A stretch of DNA of 46,049 bases from Betaproteobacteria bacterium (GTDB lineage: Bacteria > Pseudomonadota > Gammaproteobacteria > Burkholderiales > Casimicrobiaceae): the NCBI GenBank assembly GCA_003153475.1, contig PLYT01000031.1, positions 15,183 to 61,231 of the forward strand, written 5' to 3'. The position numbers were made by a program, and so were the translations under genes. Numbering within the stretch: position 1 is the first letter of the stretch; each line of letters opens with the position of its first letter. Of the stretch, positions 26,102 through 34,578 are shown piece by piece. The notes beneath the pieces were generated by a model that saw only the letters and a program-made list of their open reading frames with translations, had not been told where the DNA came from and did no database searches.

Positions 26102-26129
26102 GTCGTTGGGTGGCGCGAGCAACGCCTGG

Positions 26130-26603
26130 TCACGGATTGACGGCCATTTGCACCGTGTCGGTGTAGCTACCCACTGTGGCGTTGATGTAGTTCGCGTTCA
26201 GAACGCTGCCGGTGACTGCGAAGGTGATCGCGGTCGACTTGCCCGCGCCCGTTCCGCTGGCGGCGGCGGGGAGGGTCAGCGAGTACGGTATCAGATCGCT
26301 TGCCCCAGGGCCCTTCATCTGGCGAGTCGAGCTCCCGGCGTTATAGTTGTTGCCGTTGCCGGCGGCCACCGTGTAGCTCGCACCCTTGGTGCACCAGAAG
26401 CTGATCGTCGAGCTGCCCGAACCATTGCTGGCGCTGGCGGGGTCGAGGTTGCCGAAGTCCAGCGTTGGCGTGCTGTTGAACTTGCAGCTGCCGACGACAG
26501 CGGCCTGCACTGTCATATTCGAGGTATCGGCAGCATACGCCGCCGAGGCTGCGATCAGACCGACGCTCATGCCGAGTGCGGCGGCGAGTTTGCTTGCGTT
26601 CAT
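26130..26603 (-). CDS. Major pilin, SCPU/Csu family
   Basis: A 157-aa secreted subunit, first gene of the operon. Signal peptide MNASKLAAALGMSVGLIAAS ends at AAYA-AD. The mature domain has the N-terminal donor strand region (SNMTVQAAVVGSCKF), one Cys pair (GSCKF and FWCTKG) and closes with ATVGSYTDTVQMAVNP, as in CsuA/B-type pilins that polymerise into thin archaic pili used in attachment. ATG 26603 has GGGAG at 6-8 bp; an extension upstream has no RBS. Sigma-54 promoter at 26682-26697. Confidence 0.9.
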   Translation of the reverse strand: MNASKLAAALGMSVGLIAASAAYAADTSNMTVQAAVVGSCKFNSTPTLDFGNLDPASASNGSGSSTISFWCTKGASYTVAAGNGNNYNAGSSTRQMKGPGASDLIPYSLTLPAAASGTGAGKSTAITFAVTGSVLNANYINATVGSYTDTVQMAVNP

Positions 26604-26681
26604 CGTTGCTCTCCCATTCAAAAGTTGATCGAGGCTTTCGGCGCCTCGGACGTGTGTCTTTAGCTTGGCAGGCACCTCAAA

Positions 26682-26697
26682 AGCAACGGTCATGCCA
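26682..26697 (-). promoter_or_regulatory. Sigma-54 (RpoN) promoter of the pilus operon
   Basis: The minus strand reads TGGCATGACCGTTGCT, matching the consensus TGGCACG-N4-TTGCW at all but one position, with GG and GC exactly 12 bp apart. The start would be near 26670, 67 nt before the pilin ATG. Just upstream (about 26720-26765) is the most AT-rich stretch of the region, with runs such as AAAATAAAAATACA, suited to IHF or enhancer-protein bending. Confidence 0.8.
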
Positions 26698-26887
26698 GGA
26701 TGGCAAAGATTTACAAGACGAAGTCATATCTCATTGTTTAAAAATGTATTTTTATTTTAATATTGCGGCTGCGCCTAGGCGTTCGTACCCCACAAACCGC
26801 GCCGGCGGCGCGCTCGACAGGCGCCGCCGCGATCGAATGTGACGAATATGACAGCCCGGCGGAGAAAGCCGGGCGGGTGCTGCGCCC

Positions 26888-27931
26888 CTAGCCGGGCAGT
26901 TCGAAGCCTTGCTCGGCGAACAGCCGCGTGCAGGCGTCGACGACGGCCGGGTCGTAGGACGACCCCCGCTGCTTGGCCAACTCCTCCAGGGCGGCGCCGA
27001 CGCCCAGACTCGGCCGGTATGGGCGGTCGGAAAGCATGGCCTCCATCGCATCGGCGACCGCCAGCACCTTGGCTTCGATCAGCAGTTCGGACCCGGCAAG
27101 CCCCCGCGGATAGCCGGTGCCGTCGATGCGCTCATGGTGCTGCAGGATGATTTCGGCGATCGGCCACGGAAATTCGATGTTCTGCAATATGCGGTGGGCG
27201 ACTTCCGGATGCGATTGAACCAGCAGGCGCTCGACGGCGGTCAGCTTGCCGGGCTTGACCAGAACCTCGATCGGAATCTTGAAGCTGCCCAGGTCATGGA
27301 TCAGCGCGGCAAGACGCGTGCCCTCAAGCTGGTCCGGCGACAAGGGCAGATCGGTGCCGATCGCCTGCGCCAGTGCGGCGACGCGGCGGCCGTGGCTGCC
27401 ATTGCCGGGGTCGTTGAGCTCGATGGCTGCGGCAAAGGCGTCGATGGTTGCTTCGAGGTTGCGCCGCAGGCGTCCATTGTCGTCCTGGCCGCTCGCGACA
27501 CTGGGCACCGTGTCGGCCTTGGCCGCAGGGCGCTGCCGCAGAATGTGGATGCAACAGGTCGTGCCGCCGGAATCGTCCTGCAACGGCTGCGTACGGCCGC
27601 TGAAGGCATCGCCGCTCGCAAGGGCGACCTCGAATTCATTGAGCGTGCACGGCGCCGGTTTCCCCTCCGTCGCGTTGAGCCCGCCCGCCGCCTCCGGCAT
27701 GACGTCCCGGAAAGGCCGGCCCAGAAGATCGCCCGCCGGCACGCCGGCTCGCGCCGCGTAGGCCTGGTTGACCCGCATCAGGCAGCCGCCTTCGTCGTGC
27801 ATGAACACCAGGTCGGACACGGCGTCGATCGCGGCCGCCCAAGCGCGCAACGCCGTGTTCAGCGTATGCGGGTCGGTGGCCGGGCGCGCCGTTGGGCGTC
27901 CCGATCGTGACTGTCCCTGCTGACGGCTCAT
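26888..27931 (-). CDS. PAS/HD-GYP protein, c-di-GMP phosphodiesterase-like
   Basis: A 347-aa protein. Residues about 30-125 are a PAS-like sensor domain (AWAAAIDAVSDLVFMHDEGG..., VNQAYAARAGVPAGDLLGRPF); residues about 155-345 are an HD-GYP domain, which hydrolyses c-di-GMP. Metal and signature residues are mostly present: His180, HD 212-213, HPEVA 241-245, HHERIDGTGYP 265-275. The canonical HDxGK Lys is Ser (HDLGSF, Ser216) and the HPxxG Gly is Ala, so activity may be altered. It starts 48 bp after the GH15 stop and lies just upstream of the sigma-54 pilus operon, which suggests a local role in pilus control. Confidence 0.88.
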   Translation of the reverse strand: MSRQQGQSRSGRPTARPATDPHTLNTALRAWAAAIDAVSDLVFMHDEGGCLMRVNQAYAARAGVPAGDLLGRPFRDVMPEAAGGLNATEGKPAPCTLNEFEVALASGDAFSGRTQPLQDDSGGTTCCIHILRQRPAAKADTVPSVASGQDDNGRLRRNLEATIDAFAAAIELNDPGNGSHGRRVAALAQAIGTDLPLSPDQLEGTRLAALIHDLGSFKIPIEVLVKPGKLTAVERLLVQSHPEVAHRILQNIEFPWPIAEIILQHHERIDGTGYPRGLAGSELLIEAKVLAVADAMEAMLSDRPYRPSLGVGAALEELAKQRGSSYDPAVVDACTRLFAEQGFELPG

Positions 27932-27979
27932 CTCGGGCTCGATTCCATCGGGGTTGGTGCGAACCTGTCCATGCCGCCA

Positions 27980-29812
27980 TCATAGCCGCGAAGGCTCACC
28001 GCCGCCCGGTGGCGCATCGCGCATGCCCCGGCTGCGATGCTTGGACGGGCCGTCGCGGCGCGACAGGTTGCATGCCGTGATGATCAGCGCGACATGCGTC
28101 AACGCCTGCGGAAAATTGCCGAGCTGGCGCCGGGCGGCCGGATCGTACTCTTCGGCCAGCAGCCCAACGTCGTTACGCAAGCCGAGGAGACGCTTGAACA
28201 AGCGTTCGGCTTCGGCATGTCGCCCGGCGAGACTCAAGTTGTCAGCGAGCCAGAATGAGCATGGCAGGAAAAGTCCCTCGCCGGACGGTAGGGCGTCGAC
28301 GTCGGGCAGGTTGCGGTAGCGCGCGACCAGCCCGTCGACGACGAGGTCACGACGGACCGCTGCCAAGGTGCCGCGCACGCGCGGGTCCTCCGCCGGCAGG
28401 AAGCCGACTATCGGCAGCAGCAACAAGCTCGCGTCGACCTCGCGCGAGCCGTAATACTGGACGAAAGTATTGCGCCCAGCGTCGTAGCCCTTGCGGCAAA
28501 CCTGGGCATGGATCCGGGCGCGCAGCGCCCGCCAGCGTTTGACCGGCCCGGCCAAGCCGTACTGCTCGACTGCCTTGATCGCCCGATCGAAGGCGACCCA
28601 GACCATGACCTTGGAGTGTGTGTACTGGCGCCTCGGCCCGCGCATTTCCCAGATGCCGTTGTCCGGCTCGGTCCAGCTCCTTTCCAGATACTGCAAGAGC
28701 GCGCACTCGAAGTTCCACGCGTCGGCATCCGGGTCGAGGCCGGCGCTCCGCGCGAGCTGCAGCGCCTCGATCACCTGCCCGTAGATGTCGAGCTGCGACT
28801 GAATCGCGGCGGCGTTACCGATGCGCACCGGCGCGGAATTCTCGTAGCCGGGCAACCAGGGCAGCGTGTATTCGGTCAGCTGGCGCTCGCCCGATAAGCC
28901 GTACACCGTCTGCATGTCTTCCGGCCTGCCAGCGGCAGCGCGCAGCAGCCAGCGCCGCCAGGCATGCGCCTCCTCGCGATAGCCGGCGAGCAGCAGAGCG
29001 TAGAGCGTGAAGGTCGCGTCGCGCGGCCAGCAGTAACGGTAATCCCAGTTGCGCACGCCGCCGATCGATTCGGGCAGCGATGTCGTTACCGCTGCGACGA
29101 TGCCGCCGGTCGGCGCATAGGTCAGCGCCTTCAAGGTGATCAGCGAACGCACGACCGCGTCGCGCCAGCGTCCGTTGTAGCTGCACCGGGCGGACCAGTC
29201 GCTCCAGTAGCGTGCAGTCGCGTCGACTGCCGCATCGGGGTCGATCGGCAGCGGGCGCGGCAAGTGCGAGGCAAAATGCGTCAGCACGAAGGCAACGCGC
29301 TCGCCGCGGGCGACGTTGAACGAGGCGACCGTCGTGAATCCCTTGCCTTGCACAGGCACACCGGAGCGCAACTCCAGCGATTCCGGTCCGGCGGTCGCGA
29401 GCAGCGCCCCGTCGGCGCGCCGGACCCAGGGCACGATCACGCCATAGCCGCCGCGGATGACGAGCTCCATGCGCATGCGCACACGCCCGCGCAAGCCCTC
29501 GACGATGCGCACGACATCGGTACGCTCCTCCCAGGCAGGCATGCAGTCGACGACGCGCACCATCCCACCCGCGGTGTGGAAGTCGGTTTCCAGTACCAGC
29601 GTCTGGTCTCGGTACCGGCGCTCGGCCCGGCGCACAGCGCCCCGCGGCGCGAGCAACCAACGGCCATGCTCGGACGTGCCTAGGAGCGCCGCGAAGCATG
29701 CCGGCGCATCGAAGCGCGGTGCGCACAGCCAGTCGATCGAGCCGTTACGCCCGACCAGCGCCGCGGTGCGGTTGTTGCCGATAATCGCGTAGTCTTCGAT
29801 CCGCATCGTCAT
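27980..29812 (-). CDS. Glycoside hydrolase family 15 protein (glucoamylase/trehalase-like)
   Basis: A 610-aa cytoplasmic (no signal peptide) GH15 protein. It starts RIEDYAIIGNNRTAALVGRNGSIDWLCAPRFD, the N-terminal beta-sandwich signature, and the (alpha/alpha)6 barrel has RNWDYRYCWPRDATFTLYALL and, near the end, GLLAEEYDP with the second catalytic Glu. Members of this bacterial branch include trehalases and glucodextran-type glucosidases, so trehalose or alpha-glucan turnover is likely. It begins MTM, with ATG 29812 or 29806. HD-GYP follows 48 bp later on the same strand. Confidence 0.92.
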   Translation of the reverse strand: MTMRIEDYAIIGNNRTAALVGRNGSIDWLCAPRFDAPACFAALLGTSEHGRWLLAPRGAVRRAERRYRDQTLVLETDFHTAGGMVRVVDCMPAWEERTDVVRIVEGLRGRVRMRMELVIRGGYGVIVPWVRRADGALLATAGPESLELRSGVPVQGKGFTTVASFNVARGERVAFVLTHFASHLPRPLPIDPDAAVDATARYWSDWSARCSYNGRWRDAVVRSLITLKALTYAPTGGIVAAVTTSLPESIGGVRNWDYRYCWPRDATFTLYALLLAGYREEAHAWRRWLLRAAAGRPEDMQTVYGLSGERQLTEYTLPWLPGYENSAPVRIGNAAAIQSQLDIYGQVIEALQLARSAGLDPDADAWNFECALLQYLERSWTEPDNGIWEMRGPRRQYTHSKVMVWVAFDRAIKAVEQYGLAGPVKRWRALRARIHAQVCRKGYDAGRNTFVQYYGSREVDASLLLLPIVGFLPAEDPRVRGTLAAVRRDLVVDGLVARYRNLPDVDALPSGEGLFLPCSFWLADNLSLAGRHAEAERLFKRLLGLRNDVGLLAEEYDPAARRQLGNFPQALTHVALIITACNLSRRDGPSKHRSRGMRDAPPGGGEPSRL

Positions 29813-29903
29813 CTGGAGAAGTCGAGGCGTTGCTCTTTCCTAGGATGCGTTCGCCCGGGCTATCGTTCCGGTGGCGCAACGGCGCCGGTTGCCTGCCGCA
29901 TCG

Positions 29904-29932
29904 TTGGCCGGGCCTCGCGCACGCGCTATAGT
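29904..29932 (+). promoter_or_regulatory. Sigma-70 promoter of the small membrane protein gene
   Basis: TTGGCC (29904-29909), 17-bp spacer and TATAGT (29927-29932), about 75 bp before ATG 30007, which has the strong Shine-Dalgarno GAGGAGG. The segment between the divergent GH15 and this gene (29813-30006) holds nothing else that I can see. Confidence 0.6.
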
Positions 29933-30006
29933 TCGGCGCGGGCGTCACCGGGCCGTTTCAAGGGCTCGGCCCAGCTGGACATCGCGATCATCCACGAGGA
30001 GGCATC

Positions 30007-30399
30007 ATGCAAGCAACCGCCGTCACGGGCGCGCCGACGCGTATCTGGTATCGGCTGGCATTACTGTATTTCGTCCTCGGCACGGGACTGGGCGTTTATA
30101 TGGGCATGTCGGAGGACCACACGTTGTTCCCGGTGCACGCGCATCTGAACCTTCTCGGCTGGGCCTCGCTGGCGCTTACCGGATTTATCTACGAGCGCTT
30201 CCCGGCGGCCAGCGCGTCGATCTGGTGCCGGGTGCATTTCTGGCTGTACAACCTCGCACTGCCGGTGGCGATGATCGCGCTGGTGCTGCTGTTCAAGGGT
30301 GACGCGGCGTTCGGCCCGGTCGCAGGAATCGCATCGATCGTGCTATTTGCCTCGATCGTCATTTTCGCCGTCAATGTCTGGCGCAACAGCGCTTCCTGA
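30007..30399 (+). CDS. Small four-helix membrane protein resembling cytochrome oxidase subunit I
   Basis: A 130-aa integral membrane protein with four hydrophobic segments. The stretch FPVHAHLNLLGWASLALTGFIYERFP places two His and aromatic residues as in heme-ligating helices of heme-copper oxidase subunit I/NnrS-type proteins, and such short homologues are often annotated as cbb3-type oxidase subunit I-like. It is far too short to be an oxidase (about 450 aa), so it may be a heme-binding or assembly protein; function unknown. A strong promoter and RBS precede it and an enoyl-CoA hydratase homologue follows within 10 bp. Confidence 0.75.
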   Translation: MQATAVTGAPTRIWYRLALLYFVLGTGLGVYMGMSEDHTLFPVHAHLNLLGWASLALTGFIYERFPAASASIWCRVHFWLYNLALPVAMIALVLLFKGDAAFGPVAGIASIVLFASIVIFAVNVWRNSAS

Positions 30400-30408
30400 C
30401 CGTCGGCG

Positions 30409-31155
30409 ATGACGCTTCCCGCTGCCGGCCGACCGCCGGCGCTCGAAGTCGCCGGCCCCATGGCTACGATACGCCTGCGCCGGCCGGCCGAGCACAATCG
30501 CATCGATCCGGACGACGTCGCGATCATCCGCGGCTATCTGGATGCCGGGAAGCATTATCCGGCGGCGCGGGCGCTGGTATTCACCGGGACCGGGGAGACG
30601 AGCTTCAGCTCGGGTTACACGGTCGATGCGATCGTCGGTCGCCTTGACCGCCATTTCGAAGAGCTGCTCGATGCGATCGAGCGATTTCCGCTGCCCACGA
30701 TCTGCGCGCTGAACGGCAGCGTCTACGGAGGGGCGACCGATCTTGCGCTGTGCTGCGACTTCCGCCTCGGCGTACGGGGCTCGCGGATGTTCATGCCGGC
30801 GGCGAAATTCGGACTCCATTACTATCCAGGCGGCCTGCGGCGTGCGGTGGCGGCGCTTGGTGCCGCGCAGGCCAAGCGCGTATTCCTGACGGCGCAGACG
30901 ATCGACGCCGCCGAAATGCTGCGCATCGGCTTCCTGACCGAGCTCGTCGAACGCCACGACTTGACCCGCCGGGTAGACGCCTATGTCGCAGCGCTCGCCG
31001 AATGCGAGCCGGGGGTCGTCCGGTCGATGAAGCGCCAGATCGACGCGATCGCGGCCGGCGAACGAGCCGCCGGCGAATCGCGCGCTGCATACGAAGCCTC
31101 ACTCGCATCGGACGAGCTGCGCCGGCGTCTGGCCAGAACGGGGCGCCAAGGCTAG
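30409..31155 (+). CDS. Enoyl-CoA hydratase/isomerase family protein with unusual active site
   Basis: A 248-aa crotonase-fold protein. The oxyanion-hole segments are visible (FTGTGETSFSSGYTVDAI and LNGSVYGGATDLALCCDFRL). The two Glu residues used by classical enoyl-CoA hydratase are not in place: GGxxELA is GGATDLA (Asp) and the FGxxE/P segment reads FGLHYYPGG. It is therefore more likely an isomerase, a hydrolase or another crotonase-fold enzyme than a hydratase. ATG 30409 is 9 bp after the membrane-protein stop; cotranscription is likely. The C-terminal region is normal. Confidence 0.82.
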   Translation: MTLPAAGRPPALEVAGPMATIRLRRPAEHNRIDPDDVAIIRGYLDAGKHYPAARALVFTGTGETSFSSGYTVDAIVGRLDRHFEELLDAIERFPLPTICALNGSVYGGATDLALCCDFRLGVRGSRMFMPAAKFGLHYYPGGLRRAVAALGAAQAKRVFLTAQTIDAAEMLRIGFLTELVERHDLTRRVDAYVAALAECEPGVVRSMKRQIDAIAAGERAAGESRAAYEASLASDELRRRLARTGRQG

Positions 31156-31563
31156 ACGTTCGCTTCGCCGCATTCCTACGCCTGCGGTCCGCGCATGCTT
31201 ACAGCAGAATCGGCGATTCGCCGATGGCGTGCAACGTGCGCCTGCGCATAATGGACTCAGGCAGGGCAGACCCGAATTGCAGCTACCGGTCGATTGCCTC
31301 AGGTTGACCGGACGGTCTGTTGCCTGCCCTTTCCTTTGGGTCCGCCGAGCAACATCCAAGTCAGCCTCGTCCAGCCTCGAGTGTATGACGTAGGTGACTT
31401 CGTCGGAGTTTCTCACGGCAACGCCGCGCGCCGCATGAGATAGCCAAAATCACAGTTCGCTCCGCGAAGATGTCTTCTTCATTCCACTATTGATTCGTCC
31501 GGAGGGGAGAGTAAGCTCCGCCACTCACGGGGCACAACGTCAGTGTCTGCGCATGGGGCAGAG
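31156..31563. other. Intergenic stretch before the NRPS locus
   Basis: About 400 bp with no convincing gene on either strand. GC content falls from left to right. GGGCAG (near 31245) and CTGCCC (near 31322) can pair over a long distance but no T-run follows. The region probably holds the promoter of the NRPS locus; I cannot single out a clear -35/-10 pair. Confidence 0.5.
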
Positions 31564-33486
31564 ATGGGTGATTTCTCCGAAACGGTCGCAAACTTCCCAC
31601 CCGAGCAGCGAGCGATCCGGGAGAAGTGTTTCCATCCGGCACGTACGTTCATCGAGTTCGCGCGGGAAGAGATCGACCAATCGATCTCCAGGCGTTTCGA
31701 ACAACAAGTCGCAAGATATCCTGAACGAATCGCCGTCAGGAGTACGCAGCATACCTTCACTTATGGCGAGTTGAACCGAGCCGCCAATCGCGTGGCGCGC
31801 GCCATCCTAGATCGGTCGGACACTCAGCGGCAGCCGATTGCCGTACTTTTCGAACACGGCGCGCCGTTCGTTATCGCCTCGCTCGGCGTGTTGAAAGCGG
31901 GCAAGGTTCAAGTGTCGCTGGAGAGCAGCTTCCCGCAAGCCAGGCTCAGGTACGTGCTGGAGCAATCCAACGCCGGCATGCTGGTAACCGATAACGCAAA
32001 CCTCCGGTTGGCGCGGCAGTTAGCCGATATTCCCGTGGTCAATATCGACGAGATCGGCGGGCTCTTTTCTGACGAGAATCCCGGCGTGGCTATCGGGACG
32101 GATTCTTGTGCCGCGATCGCCTATACCTCCGGCTCGACAGGCGCTCCGAAGGGCATCGTCTGGAATCATCGCGGCGTGCTGCACGCGGTGATGCGTCACA
32201 CCAACATGTTCCAGATATGCATGGACGACCGGATCGTCATGTTTCGCGCAAGTCTGCGACCATGCCTTTACGCTCTCCTCAACGGCGCCACCTATTATCC
32301 CGTGGCGCTTCGAGGCGAAACGGTGCTCGCTCTTGCCGAGTGGCTGACCGAGGAAAAAATTACGATCTATCGGGCGGCCGTATCCACCTTCCGCAGCTTC
32401 GCCGGCGCGCTCGCCGCCGGCGAAGATTTTCCGCATTTGCGGTTGATTCTGTTGTTTGGTGAGCCAGCGTACCGCGCTGATGTAGAGCTGTATCGACGGC
32501 ATTTCGCTCGGGCGAGCATTCTCGCCGGCTCGTTGGGATGTTTGGAATTTGACGACTACGCATACTACTTTGCCGATCGCACGGCTCCGCTCCGAGGCCA
32601 CGTCGTACCCGGAGGCTATCCGATTACCGAGGCGGATATCCTGTTGCTCGACGACGGCGGTCGTCCCGTCGGCCCTGATCAGATTGGTGAGATCGCCATC
32701 AGCAGCCGTTACAACCCCGTTGGTTATTGGCAGAAGTCCGATCTCGCCCCGATCGCATTGCCGCGCCGTGCGGGAAGGGAAGACGAGAGCATCTACTCCA
32801 CCGGCGATCTTGGGCGCAGAAGCGCAGATGGGTGTCTCTTCCATCACGGCCGTAAGGACTTCCAGGTCAAGATACGCGGCTACCGCGTCCAGCTGACGGA
32901 GATAGAGGCAGCTCTCCTCGACATCGACGGTATCGAGGCGGCCGCAGTCGCCGCCTGGGAGGACGAGCCTGGAAACAAGCGCCTCGTAGCGTATATCGTC
33001 CGGGCAGGAGCGCACATCCCGGCGGTCACCGAGCTTCGGCGCATACTCGGCGACAAGCTGCCTGACTATATGTTGCCTTCCACCTTCATCACGCTCGATT
33101 CCTTGCCTCTGACCGCGACCGGCAAAGTCGATCGTCTTGCGCTCCCATTCCCAGGCCGAACACGAGCGGCGCTGGAGAGCACTTTCGTCGCACCGCGCGC
33201 GCCACTGGAGGAAAAGTTGGCGCAACTCTGGGCCGATGTGCTTGGCCTGGACAGAGTCGGCTTGCACGATCGGTTTCTTGACTTGGGTGGTGACTCGTTG
33301 CTGGCGACCCAGCTGGTATCGCGGGTGCTCGTGCAGTTTCACGCAAAAGTCTCCCTGCGCGCCCTGTTTGACGCGCCGACGGTTGCAGATATGTCAGCGC
33401 TCCTCGTCGAAAATGACAGCGACGAGAGCCATTACCAGATCGTCGCAGAGTTGGAGACGTTGCGGAGACGACGCGCGCGTTCTTAA
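31564..33486 (+). CDS. Stand-alone NRPS adenylation-PCP protein with atypical A domain
   Basis: A 640-aa protein with an adenylation domain (about 25-545) and a carrier domain (about 550-630). A3 is AYTSGSTGAPKGI (187 onward), A7/A8 STGDLGRR and DFQVKIRGYRVQL, A10 TATGKVDRLALP with the catalytic Lys; the carrier motif is DLGGDSLLATQ with Ser578. There is no condensation domain, so it is a loading module. The A4 motif reads FRASLRP: the Asp that holds the alpha-amino group is Arg (codon 32245-32247), and the A5 YGPTE motif is replaced by SLGCLE. A substrate lacking an alpha-amino group is therefore likely. Start ATG 31564; GTG 31543 is possible. GC content is lower than in the second NRPS gene. 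Confidence 0.88.
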   Translation: MGDFSETVANFPPEQRAIREKCFHPARTFIEFAREEIDQSISRRFEQQVARYPERIAVRSTQHTFTYGELNRAANRVARAILDRSDTQRQPIAVLFEHGAPFVIASLGVLKAGKVQVSLESSFPQARLRYVLEQSNAGMLVTDNANLRLARQLADIPVVNIDEIGGLFSDENPGVAIGTDSCAAIAYTSGSTGAPKGIVWNHRGVLHAVMRHTNMFQICMDDRIVMFRASLRPCLYALLNGATYYPVALRGETVLALAEWLTEEKITIYRAAVSTFRSFAGALAAGEDFPHLRLILLFGEPAYRADVELYRRHFARASILAGSLGCLEFDDYAYYFADRTAPLRGHVVPGGYPITEADILLLDDGGRPVGPDQIGEIAISSRYNPVGYWQKSDLAPIALPRRAGREDESIYSTGDLGRRSADGCLFHHGRKDFQVKIRGYRVQLTEIEAALLDIDGIEAAAVAAWEDEPGNKRLVAYIVRAGAHIPAVTELRRILGDKLPDYMLPSTFITLDSLPLTATGKVDRLALPFPGRTRAALESTFVAPRAPLEEKLAQLWADVLGLDRVGLHDRFLDLGGDSLLATQLVSRVLVQFHAKVSLRALFDAPTVADMSALLVENDSDESHYQIVAELETLRRRRARS

Positions 33487-33504
33487 GAAGGCGCTTCGGC
33501 ATCC

Positions 33505-34461
33505 ATGACAGACAATTCTGTTGCCCGCCTCTGGGCGATCACCTGCTACTTCAACCCGGTTGGATACAGGCGGCGGCTTGGGAACTATCGTGTATTCCAC
33601 CAACGTCTCGCGATTCCTCTTGTAACCGTGGAACTCGCGTTTGACGGCGTTTTTCAGCTCTGCAACGAAGACGCCGATATCCTCGTGCAGATTCATGGCC
33701 GTGACGTCATGTGGCAAAAAGAGCGTCTGCTCAATATCGCCCTGGAGTGGGTGCCGAAGAATTGCGATAAGATCGCCTGGCTTGATTGTGATATCGTTTT
33801 CGACAACGAAGATTGGGCGGAGCAGGCCAGTCGTGCGCTCGACGCTTCCGCGGTCGTCCACCTCTTTCACGAACGCCATGATCTCCCACGGCACGCGACC
33901 GTTGATGATCTGCGGTCTTGGAACGCACCCGCGACCTCTTACTCCGTCGTCTCCAAGCTCGGGGCCGGCGAAGCGAGCCCCGAAGATCTCTTCTCGGCCA
34001 ATGCGCCACTGGAGCGGGGCTCCACGGCCGGTCTTGCCTGGGCAGGCCGCCGCCAGGTCCTCGAAGAGCATCGGCTATATGACGCTTGCATTTTGGGCAC
34101 GGGAGATCGTGCAATACTATGCGCAGCGCTTGGAAAGCTGGACTTTGGCGCCCGCACTACACTCATGAATGATCGGTGGAGGCGACACTATCTGGCATGG
34201 GCTCGTCCTTATTCGGAGAGCGTCATGGGTCGTGTCGGCTGGGTTCAAGGAAGGCTGTTTCATCTGTGGCACGGGGAGATCGAAGACCGTAAGTACGGAG
34301 AACGCCACGGCAGACTGCAGGCCTTCGACTTCGACCCGTTTGACGATATCGCGCTCGACGATGGCGGTTGTTGGCGCTGGAATTCGGACAAGAAGGCGCT
34401 GCACGCATTCGTGAGAAGCTACTTTGAGTCGAGAAACGAAGACGGCGCGCTAAGGTCATGA
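33505..34461 (+). CDS. Putative GT-A-like glycosyltransferase
   Basis: A 318-aa soluble protein. The opening AITCYFNPVGYRRRLGNYRVFHQRL and the strand-acid motif KIAWLDCDIVFDNEDWAEQA, with an Asp-Cys-Asp (DxD) metal/nucleotide-sugar site, point to a GT-A glycosyltransferase; FHLWHGEIEDRKYGERH near the C-terminus is a second conserved block of this group. No transmembrane helix or signal peptide is seen. It sits between the two NRPS genes, 18 bp after the first, so it may glycosylate the peptide product or a carrier-bound intermediate. Acceptor and donor cannot be predicted. Confidence 0.6.
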   Translation: MTDNSVARLWAITCYFNPVGYRRRLGNYRVFHQRLAIPLVTVELAFDGVFQLCNEDADILVQIHGRDVMWQKERLLNIALEWVPKNCDKIAWLDCDIVFDNEDWAEQASRALDASAVVHLFHERHDLPRHATVDDLRSWNAPATSYSVVSKLGAGEASPEDLFSANAPLERGSTAGLAWAGRRQVLEEHRLYDACILGTGDRAILCAALGKLDFGARTTLMNDRWRRHYLAWARPYSESVMGRVGWVQGRLFHLWHGEIEDRKYGERHGRLQAFDFDPFDDIALDDGGCWRWNSDKKALHAFVRSYFESRNEDGALRS

Positions 34462-34578
34462 GTCGGGATACGGCGACGGATCGGTCGGCCGGGTCGCCTT
34501 TGTGTGGCTGGAGACTGCCGATCGAGGCACGCCACAATCCGCAAGGCACAATGCAATGACCAGCCCCGAGGGCGCGCC

